Under the pieces are notes generated by a model. It was not told where the DNA came from and did not search any database. It was given only the letters and a program-made list of their open reading frames with translations. From assembly GCA_046728115.1 (NCBI GenBank), contig JBKPDW010000588.1, forward strand, positions 1 to 11,614: a stretch of 11,614 nt of DNA. The letters are read 5' to 3'. Shown here one piece after another: positions 1 through 5,777 of the stretch. Made by a program: the position numbers and the translations under genes. The stretch's first letter is position 1. The number at the start of each line of letters is the position of its first letter. This DNA comes from CAVSWN01 sp046728115 (GTDB taxonomy: Bacteria; Acidobacteriota; Vicinamibacteria; Vicinamibacterales; CAVVIG01).

Positions 1-2
1 CG

Positions 3-2759
3 TTGGCGTTGAGCGAGTCGTCGGGAACCGACAGGCTGCTTGTCATCGTGGATCAGTTCGAAGAGCTGTTCACATTGACGCCGCCGGCAGATCGCGGCCG
101 CTTTGTGAAGACGCTGCTCGACTGCACGGAGTCGGCACCAATGGCGATCGCTCTGACACTACGTGCCGACTTCTATGGGCGAGCGATCGGACTGAGCCGC
201 GACCTGAGCGACAGCATTCAGCAAGGTCTGGTCAACGTCGGTCCCATGACCAGAGAAGAATTGCGGCGGGCAGTCGAAAACCCTGCCCGAGAGGCCGGCC
301 TGGAATTCGAGTCCGGTCTCGTCGATCGCATGCTCGATCACGTCGAACACCAACCGGGCAACCTGCCACTGCTGGAGTTCGCCCTCACCGAACTCTGGGA
401 GAGAAGAAGCGGGCGCCTTCTCAGCCATCGCGGATACGACGACAGCGGCGGGATTGAAGGCGCGATCGGCAAACGTGCAGAAGAGCAATTCTCGAGATTG
501 GCACCCGCGGAGCAGGCGACGGCCTCACGCGTATTCACACGCCTCGTGCGAGTCGCGTCCGCGACCGAGGAGGGCACGGACACGCGGCAGCGGATCAGCG
601 TGAGTAATTTCGATGCCCGTGCCCACTCGGTGATTCAGTCCTTCGTGACCGCGCGCCTGCTGGTCGTCAGCCGCGATCCAATCAGCAACGATGAGACAGT
701 GGAGATCGCACACGAAGCGCTGATCCGGAGATGGCCCCGGCTCAGGGAAGCGCTGACCGACGACCGCGAATTCCTTCTGTGGCGGCAACGCATCGGACTC
801 ACCGTCAACGAATGGCAACACAGTGGACGAGATGCGGGATTCTTGTTGCGCGGTGCCCTACTCGCGGAAGCCAGGCGGCTGATCCGGCAGCGGGTTGCCG
901 ATCTCAACGACCTTGAGCGCGAATTCGTTCGGCGCAGCGACGCAGTGGTCAGGCGATCGCACCGGTGGGCCATCTCGGCCAGTGTCATTGCCGCGTTGTT
1001 GACGCTTGGGGCACTCGGCTGGGCGGTCTGGACGCGAAGCGCCAAGTATCAGCTCGGCAGGACGGTTTCCGAAGCGCGAACGATCATCGATGCGTCCGGC
1101 TCTTCCATGCCCGAATGGGTCCACACACTGACGCTGACTGGCCGGACACGCGAGGCGTTCGATGAAGCGGCGACCGTTCCCCCCCGTTTCGGATCAGCCA
1201 TGCTGGCAGAGATCGCTCTGGCGCTCGCCACAGCCGGGGCTAGAGAAGACGCCCTCGCCACCGCCCTTCAGGTTCACGATGCAGACGATCGATCTCGAGC
1301 GCTGGCCGGCGTTCTGATGTCGGAAGGGAGAACCGGCGGCAGCAGGGACGTGCTCCGGGCCGCCGACAGGATTGAGGACGCGTTTTCTTTATCGCCTGCG
1401 CTGGTGGCGGCAGCCAACGACCTGCTCGAGCGACAACAGAGCGACGAGGCGACGTCGGTGGCCAGACGAGCATTAGAAACGGCGCAAAAGATCTCCGACA
1501 CATACTCCAAAAACGCCGCAGTTCAAAGAGCTGTTGGAATACTGGCGGCGACGGGTGCCACCGAAGAAGCCTTGGACGCCGCCTCGAACATCCAGGATGC
1601 GAGGTGGCGTGCGTCGGCAATCAGCCGCGTTGTGGAGTCGCTGGCGATTCGTAGAACTGAAGAAGCGCGGCCGTTTGGGATGTCCGACCCTTCCATCTGG
1701 TCGAAGGTGAACGCACTCGCCAGTGCCGGACGCGGTACGGACGCATTCGAACTGGCATTTCGTGAAACTGTCGGCCCGCAGTCGTCGCTCCTCTCAACCG
1801 TTGTCTTCGTCCTGTCGCGGATGGGCGTTGATACGAACTCGATCGTGAAGGATGCCGTCGCGGCCGCTCAGAGAGTCAACGCCACGTACCTTCAACTTGC
1901 CGACCTCGTCGCGAGGGTGGAGATGCTCGCAAAGGCCGGAAACGACAACGAGGCGCTCGAACGTGCCCAGAACATTGCGGATAAGAGTTACCGATGTGCT
2001 GCGCTGCGGAAGGTCGTGATGGCTCTGGCCGAAGCTGGCGGGCTCGAGCAGGCAGTCAACATCGCGCGCGGAGCTGAGGAGAGCTGCGTCGGATCGATGG
2101 CCTACCTGACCATCTTGGAAGCCCTCCTCGAACAAGGCAGGATTGAGGGCGCACGAGCATTCACGCGCGAAGCCTTCAGTGCATTCACGACCCAGCTTGG
2201 GAGCAAGGAGAGCACGACGCGGCTGGCCGCAGCGTTCGCGAAGATTTACGGAATTCGCGACACGCTCAGGCTGATGCAGTACGTCAGGGACGACCGTTAC
2301 TCCGGATTAGCACCTGAACGCGCGTCGGGGACGGCGATCATCGTTGAAGCGCTCGCCAGGTCGGCAACGGTCGCAGAGCTGCTCGACGGCGTCCGCAACA
2401 TCGCCGATCAATACGCGAAGTCAGCGGCACTCGTGAAAATCGCCGAAATTCTGGCGGCCGCCGGTGAGCGGGCTCGAGCGAGGAGCATCGTCGAAGAAGC
2501 GCGGTTGACCGCGCGAAGGGTCTACGACGACTCGGCCAGATCGACTGCCATGGTCAACGTGGGAAGAGGCTTCGCCAGATTTCATTTCTATCAGCGAGCG
2601 TGGGAGCTGGCCCAGTACGACGTATCCTCCGGAGCCGCGAAGGTCGCCATCCACACCGCCATCGTGCGCGAGTATCACCTCGAGCGGAATCCGGCTCTCG
2701 CAAAAACATTTGAGAGATTGGCCACGGACCTGGAGAAAGCCCGGTGGTTGCGCTGGTGA
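3..2759 (+). CDS. STAND NTPase (nSTAND1-like) with one membrane segment and C-terminal helical repeats; 5' partial
   Basis: The reading frame is open at the left edge, so the start is missing; the TTG at position 3 should not be taken as the start. Residue numbers count from that edge. A Walker B strand (LLVIVDQFEELF, 12-23), a sensor-like LRADFYGR (53-60), a PGNLPLLEFALTELW segment (118-132) and a winged-helix motif AHEALIRRW (236-244) mark the second half of an nSTAND1 ATPase core; the P-loop is outside the window. One membrane helix follows at about 322-344, with many arginines just before it, so by the positive-inside rule the ATPase should be cytosolic and the rest extracytoplasmic. Residues about 375-915 are TPR-like helical repeats of roughly 33-36 residues (pattern A..I.D...R..AL..V...LA..G). 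STAND proteins are signal-triggered switches; here the repeats would be the sensor. WD40 repeats are the more usual C-terminal sensor. The ligand and N-terminal effector are unknown. Confidence 0.88.
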   Translation: MALSESSGTDRLLVIVDQFEELFTLTPPADRGRFVKTLLDCTESAPMAIALTLRADFYGRAIGLSRDLSDSIQQGLVNVGPMTREELRRAVENPAREAGLEFESGLVDRMLDHVEHQPGNLPLLEFALTELWERRSGRLLSHRGYDDSGGIEGAIGKRAEEQFSRLAPAEQATASRVFTRLVRVASATEEGTDTRQRISVSNFDARAHSVIQSFVTARLLVVSRDPISNDETVEIAHEALIRRWPRLREALTDDREFLLWRQRIGLTVNEWQHSGRDAGFLLRGALLAEARRLIRQRVADLNDLEREFVRRSDAVVRRSHRWAISASVIAALLTLGALGWAVWTRSAKYQLGRTVSEARTIIDASGSSMPEWVHTLTLTGRTREAFDEAATVPPRFGSAMLAEIALALATAGAREDALATALQVHDADDRSRALAGVLMSEGRTGGSRDVLRAADRIEDAFSLSPALVAAANDLLERQQSDEATSVARRALETAQKISDTYSKNAAVQRAVGILAATGATEEALDAASNIQDARWRASAISRVVESLAIRRTEEARPFGMSDPSIWSKVNALASAGRGTDAFELAFRETVGPQSSLLSTVVFVLSRMGVDTNSIVKDAVAAAQRVNATYLQLADLVARVEMLAKAGNDNEALERAQNIADKSYRCAALRKVVMALAEAGGLEQAVNIARGAEESCVGSMAYLTILEALLEQGRIEGARAFTREAFSAFTTQLGSKESTTRLAAAFAKIYGIRDTLRLMQYVRDDRYSGLAPERASGTAIIVEALARSATVAELLDGVRNIADQYAKSAALVKIAEILAAAGERARARSIVEEARLTARRVYDDSARSTAMVNVGRGFARFHFYQRAWELAQYDVSSGAAKVAIHTAIVREYHLERNPALAKTFERLATDLEKARWLRW

Positions 2760-2998
2760 ATGCGGGTTTGGCTGCCGGCCTCTCGTGCGTATGTGTGGCG
2801 GCGTCGGTTCCGCTCATGGGACGCAAAGACGATGGCCCGTTCGTCGGCACTTATCAGTGTGAGCGCCGGGATCTTAGCATCGCTGCCCGCAGCACCATCG
2901 TAGCGCCCCCTCAGAGCCGCTCGCGCTCGCCGGCTCACGGACGTGGTCGGACTTACCGTTTGAGTTCCCGCTGCCGTTCCGCATCCCCCAGCCACTGA
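2744..2998 (+). CDS. Doubtful small ORF overlapping the end of the STAND gene
   Basis: A GTG at 2744 has a GGAG at 2732-2735, 8 nt upstream, which is good ribosome-binding spacing. A second in-frame GTG at 2756 overlaps the STAND stop codon as GTGA, an arrangement seen in translational coupling. The 84-residue product would begin with a hydrophobic stretch (residues 2-24, signal-peptide-like, no proper lipobox) followed by GPFVGTYQCE. After about residue 45 it turns into an Arg/Ser-rich, low-complexity sequence and runs 46 nt into the convergent ankyrin gene. I recognise no family. It may be a decayed or truncated secreted-protein gene, or chance. Confidence 0.22.
   Translation: MVALVNAGLAAGLSCVCVAASVPLMGRKDDGPFVGTYQCERRDLSIAARSTIVAPPQSRSRSPAHGRGRTYRLSSRCRSASPSH
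2914..2936. terminator. Hairpin between convergent genes, possible bidirectional terminator
   Basis: GAGCCG (2914-2919) and CGGCTC (2931-2936) form perfect 6-bp arms around an 11-nt loop, 16 nt past the ankyrin stop and in the only gap between two convergent genes. No T-run follows on either strand, so it is not a standard intrinsic terminator; the position is the main support. Confidence 0.22.
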
Positions 2999-4560
2999 GC
3001 CATCTTCTCGTCCTTCGCGCCGTAGCGCGCCCAACCCTGTGCCGTACTGTTCCAACGGTAGTCCTTGATGGTAATGTCGATGCCGCGGTCGATCAGGAAT
3101 TGCATCGACTCGTAGTTTCCGTAGAAGACCAGGTGGTGCAGGATGCTCGCCGGCTCATGGGAGTTCCAGTTGGTGTTGATATCTGCACCGTGCTCGAGGA
3201 GGAAGTCCGCCACGTCGAAGTGCCGGTTGATGACCGACCAGGCGAGCGCCGTGTCGAGAACCTGCTGCAAAGTGGGCGGGCTCCACTGGAGGTGCCCCCG
3301 CGCGCGCGGGTCGTTGTAGGGATAATGATTGTCGAGATCGCCCAGCGCAGGCGCGCCGGATGCGTCGAACCAGTGCTTCACCCGCGAGAGGTTGCCCATG
3401 GCTGCCGTATGCGGCAGATCGTCTGGTACTGGCCAGATGCGGGTGAGTACTGGAATGAGGTGTGGCTTCGCGTAGGTGACTGCGAACTCGATGGCCTGCG
3501 ATCGGGGTGGCGGCTGGTGCCCCAGCAATGCGGGATCGAGGTCGAGAAGGGCGACGATGAACTCTCCGCGATCGCGCAGCGTTGCCCGCTCGATGAGCCC
3601 AGTCTGAAACCCGACGCAGGCTTCACCAAGCAGCCACGGCTCACGCTGCAACCCGCGGACGAACGCCGTCAGGTCGCCCTCGTTTACGGCGCGCATGACC
3701 TGCCCCATGAGGAACTGCTGCCACGGTCCGGCCGGTGTGGCGTGCGCGGTGTCCAGCGAGGATCGGTCTTCGATGAGGTACTTGATGAAGGCGTGGCGGC
3801 CCCCGCTCCCCTCGACGTGTCTACCGAGTTCGGGATCGAGCGCGATGGATCGCTCCAGCAGGAGTGACGCGACGGCCTCGTGCTCGAAGCGGCAGGCGCA
3901 CAGGAACGCTTCATTGACGGCCGCCAGATCGTTCCCGTTCTGGTCCAGAGAGGCGCGAACAGCGTCGCGATCGCCGAGCGCCGCACGGAACTTGAGCGTG
4001 CGCGGAAGCAGGCCTTTACGCTCGAACAGCTGCAGCAGCCCCCTGGCGCGGGAATCGATGAGGCCCTCGCACACTGATGGCGTCACGACCGCGCCGGCCT
4101 CGATCAGCAGCTCTGCGCACGCCGCGCGGGTGAAGATCTGTTCTCTGTTCGGGTCGAAGCTGTCGCCATAGGAGCTCGTGGCGATTCCCAGCAGGCCACC
4201 GTCACTGTCGTTGCCTTGCCAGGACAGTAACGCCGGGTATTCAGCCAACAGCTGCTTCAGGCGTTCTACGTCGTTATCGTGAATCACGCGTCGAGCCTGC
4301 GTGGCCGCCCACTCCAAACTGTTGCCGAGGCGTTTGCTCACCTCAGCGGTGAGGTCTTGCCAGCCGGCGTAGCCGTACTCGCGCGCGATCACAAGTTGCG
4401 CATTGCGCTGCGTCAAGGGCAGGTCAACGTTCGGCAGTTGCACCTGCGCACGTGCGATGGCACCGGTGTCACCGGCGGCGATGTCGCGAGCGAGTTTCTT
4501 CGCCTGTTTACGGAGGGACTCGAGAGACGGACGAGCAGGGAGAGACTTCGAAGCGGTCAT
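2953..4560 (-). CDS. Ankyrin-repeat protein with conserved N-terminal 'RKQAKKL' segment
   Basis: This 535-residue protein opens with a segment (about 11-72) carrying SLRKQAKKLARDIAAGD and AQLVIAREYGYAGWQDL, a signature I associate with Acidobacteriota ankyrin proteins. The middle (about 85-400) is helical and holds degenerate ankyrin-like units such as EAVASLLLERSIALDPEL (228-245). Clear repeats come near the end: HFDVADFLLEHGADINTNW (447-465) and NYESMQFLIDRGIDITIKD (482-500), followed by a truncated repeat to about 525. No signal peptide or membrane helix is seen, so it is probably cytosolic. Ankyrin stacks bind partner proteins; no catalytic domain is visible and the partner is unknown. 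The ATG at 4560 is fixed by an excellent Shine-Dalgarno sequence. It lies 348 nt beyond the toxin gene on the same strand, so it is likely transcribed separately, and it converges with the STAND gene. Confidence 0.9.
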   Translation of the reverse strand: MTASKSLPARPSLESLRKQAKKLARDIAAGDTGAIARAQVQLPNVDLPLTQRNAQLVIAREYGYAGWQDLTAEVSKRLGNSLEWAATQARRVIHDNDVERLKQLLAEYPALLSWQGNDSDGGLLGIATSSYGDSFDPNREQIFTRAACAELLIEAGAVVTPSVCEGLIDSRARGLLQLFERKGLLPRTLKFRAALGDRDAVRASLDQNGNDLAAVNEAFLCACRFEHEAVASLLLERSIALDPELGRHVEGSGGRHAFIKYLIEDRSSLDTAHATPAGPWQQFLMGQVMRAVNEGDLTAFVRGLQREPWLLGEACVGFQTGLIERATLRDRGEFIVALLDLDPALLGHQPPPRSQAIEFAVTYAKPHLIPVLTRIWPVPDDLPHTAAMGNLSRVKHWFDASGAPALGDLDNHYPYNDPRARGHLQWSPPTLQQVLDTALAWSVINRHFDVADFLLEHGADINTNWNSHEPASILHHLVFYGNYESMQFLIDRGIDITIKDYRWNSTAQGWARYGAKDEKMAQWLGDAERQRELKR

Positions 4561-4565
4561 TGCGA

Positions 4566-4573
4566 CCTCCTTT
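4566..4573 (-). promoter_or_regulatory. Strong Shine-Dalgarno site of the ankyrin gene
   Basis: On the minus strand AAAGGAGG lies 5 nt before the ATG at 4560, close to full complementarity with the 16S rRNA tail. It decides the start codon and suggests efficient translation. It contrasts with the antitoxin and padR genes of this window, which have none. Confidence 0.85.
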
Positions 4574-4592
4574 CATGAATCGCCTGTACCCC

Positions 4593-4610
4593 GCTGAAAC
4601 CAGGCTGAAA
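4593..4610. repeat. Direct repeat GCTGAAA spaced one helical turn
   Basis: GCTGAAA occurs at 4593-4599 and 4604-4610, 11 nt apart start to start, so both copies face the same side of the helix. They lie about 33-50 nt upstream of the ankyrin start codon, where a regulator could bind. This could be chance in so short a motif. Confidence 0.3.
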
Positions 4611-4861
4611 GAAGGTGCAATCGCACACGACCCAGACCAAACAGGTGGGAGTGTTCCCTTGCCGCGGGTTGGTGGCGCCCTGTCAGCGCGCTCCCGGCAG
4701 TATCAAGGGACTGCCGTTTCGATGTCAACCGCGGCGACGGCGGGAGTGTCACTCGAGGCCGATAAGGCCGGGAGACCATCGCGTGCGGGCCTGTCCGCAT
4801 TCACGAGTTCGATACTGAAATCACGCTGAGGTGACAAGGCGCCGACCAGGATGCGATCAGC

Positions 4862-4881
4862 CAGTCGAACGACGGCGACTG
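4862..4881 (-). terminator. Inverted repeat downstream of the toxin gene, weak terminator candidate
   Basis: CAGTCG (4862-4867) and CGACTG (4876-4881) pair perfectly around an 8-nt loop, starting about 27 nt past the toxin stop codon. No T-run follows on the minus strand, so intrinsic termination is not well supported. Confidence 0.22.
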
Positions 4882-4908
4882 CACACCTCAACTCCAACGC
4901 CAGTCCGC

Positions 4909-5346
4909 CTATTCGGACGATGGCACTTCGATCAACACGAAGCCTTCCTTGCGGGCAGCGACGGCCAGACGATCGTCGAGCATCACGAGTTCGAGTGATG
5001 ACGGCCGACGTTCGGCAGCGATGAACGCCGCGGCGAGCTGAAGCGCGTCTGCAGCACGCAATGGATGCACGCGCAAGAATCGCACGGCCGCTTCGCGGAT
5101 GGCGTCGCTCGGATCGACTTCATGCCACCCAGCCGCGAGCTGCTTCAGCCGGTCCAACGCCTGCGTCACCGCGGATTCGTCGAGCGCTCCGTCGCGTTCG
5201 AGACGTGTAATCGCCGAGGCGCACTCCACTTCCGTCGCCCACCAGACCAGCATCGCGGGGTCTTTCGCGGCGAGCCCCTGCACCGTCTCGGTGGTGGGCT
5301 CTGCCAGGACCAACGGTACGATCGCGGACGCGTCCCAGAACTTCAT
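4909..5346 (-). CDS. vapC: VapC-like PIN-domain toxin (ribonuclease)
   Basis: The 145-residue protein has the PIN-domain layout of VapC toxins. It shows the N-terminal strand with the first acidic residue (MKFWDASAIVPL, Asp5), the second acidic residue in TEVECASAI (Glu41), the third in LRAADALQLAAA (Asp100) and a fourth in LDDRLAVAA (Asp124 or Asp125). These carboxylates bind the metal ions used to cut RNA; VapC toxins typically cleave tRNA or rRNA and block translation. All are present, so the toxin looks intact, and the length is normal. Its ATG overlaps the antitoxin stop codon as ATGA (5343-5346), so the two are translationally coupled with the antitoxin made first. The symbol reflects family membership only; the RNA target cannot be read from the sequence. 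Confidence 0.9.
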   Translation of the reverse strand: MKFWDASAIVPLVLAEPTTETVQGLAAKDPAMLVWWATEVECASAITRLERDGALDESAVTQALDRLKQLAAGWHEVDPSDAIREAAVRFLRVHPLRAADALQLAAAFIAAERRPSSLELVMLDDRLAVAARKEGFVLIEVPSSE

Positions 5347-5639
5347 CGGCCTTCTCGGCGTTCGTCGAGGAGTGCGCGAACGGCCGAGACGCCCTTCTTT
5401 GCACGCGGAGGCTTTGTCGCGAAGAGACCCTTGGGCACGCCGTCGCGTGCTGGTCGCACGATGCCATCACGAACGAGCCGAGCCAGTCGGCTGTCGTCGT
5501 CCGAAGCGGCCCCGCTCACCGGTTCGAGGCGGGCGACCGGGCGTCCGCGGTCGACGATCAACACGGGCGATCCGCTCTTTACGGCGTCAATTAGGGCACT
5601 GAGGTTGTTCTTGGCTTCGGTAATACTGGCCTTCTTCAT
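5343..5639 (-). CDS. Phd/YefM-like antitoxin of the VapC pair
   Basis: The 98-residue protein begins MKKASITEAKNNLSALIDAV, the Phd/YefM DNA-binding fold start, followed by GSPVLIVDRGRPVARLEPV, the usual second part of that domain (to about residue 41). The remainder (about 42-98) is charged and should be the tail that wraps and inhibits the PIN toxin; such tails are flexible and protease-sensitive. I chose the ATG at 5639 over an in-frame TTG at 5675 because conserved sequence begins at this methionine and the TTG falls inside the predicted -35 box. No Shine-Dalgarno sequence precedes the ATG. By analogy with the family, the antitoxin, alone or with the toxin, should repress its own promoter through the inverted repeat just upstream. 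Confidence 0.88.
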   Translation of the reverse strand: MKKASITEAKNNLSALIDAVKSGSPVLIVDRGRPVARLEPVSGAASDDDSRLARLVRDGIVRPARDGVPKGLFATKPPRAKKGVSAVRALLDERREGR

Positions 5640-5646
5640 AATGGCC

Positions 5647-5675
5647 AGAATAGCTTGATTGGAATGACTCTTCAA
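5647..5675 (-). promoter_or_regulatory. Predicted promoter of the antitoxin-toxin operon
   Basis: On the minus strand TTGAAG (5670-5675, -35) and TATTCT (5647-5652, -10) are separated by exactly 17 nt. Each box matches the sigma-70 consensus at 4 of 6 positions. Only 7 nt separate the -10 box from the A of the ATG at 5639, so transcription should begin at or next to the start codon, giving a leaderless message. Confidence 0.55.
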
Positions 5676-5677
5676 GC
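5653..5677. promoter_or_regulatory. Inverted repeat GCTTGA/TCAAGC, candidate toxin-antitoxin operator
   Basis: Perfect 6-bp arms lie at 5653-5658 and 5672-5677, with their centres 19 bp apart (about two helical turns). One arm abuts the -10 box and the other covers most of the -35 box. That is where Phd/YefM-type antitoxins usually bind to repress their own operon. The assignment is by position and symmetry only. Confidence 0.5.
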
Positions 5678-5679
5678 CA

Positions 5680-5737
5680 TCTCAGACCTGCAGCGAGATT
5701 GAGCCGACCGGGATGATGTGTCTCAGAGATGTCTCAG
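5680..5737. repeat. Three TCTCAG copies upstream of the antitoxin promoter
   Basis: TCTCAG occurs at 5680-5685, 5721-5726 and 5732-5737. The last two belong to a slightly longer imperfect tandem repeat (GATGTGTCTCAG then GATGTCTCAG) and are 11 nt apart. They lie between the permease stop and the antitoxin promoter. They could be extra regulator sites or a replication-slippage remnant; no function can be assigned. Confidence 0.3.
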
Positions 5738-5777
5738 GCGGGTCGCCGCGCTTCAGCGTTCCTTGATCTGCGCGGGC

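Larger units (their letters stand above)
4561..4908. other. 348-nt stretch without a convincing gene, upstream of the ankyrin gene
   Basis: Apart from the Shine-Dalgarno site, the GCTGAAA direct repeat and a small inverted repeat (listed separately), I see nothing supported here. A 64-codon minus-strand frame (4703-4897) starts at a TTG 11 nt after the toxin stop but lacks a ribosome-binding site and any recognisable motif. I found no convincing -35/-10 pair for the ankyrin gene, although its promoter should be here. Confidence 0.5.

Noticed and set aside
3100..3867. Plus-strand frame of 255 codons inside the ankyrin gene
   Set aside because: It is antisense to clear ankyrin repeats, with no ribosome-binding site or family pattern seen.
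4703..4897. 64-codon minus-strand frame 11 nt after the toxin stop, as a possible third toxin-antitoxin gene
   Set aside because: It starts at TTG without a ribosome-binding site, and the product has no recognisable motif or helix-turn-helix pattern. Position alone is not enough.
5640..5675. Extended antitoxin start at the TTG at 5675
   Set aside because: The extra 12 codons are not part of the Phd/YefM fold, and the TTG lies in the predicted -35 box.
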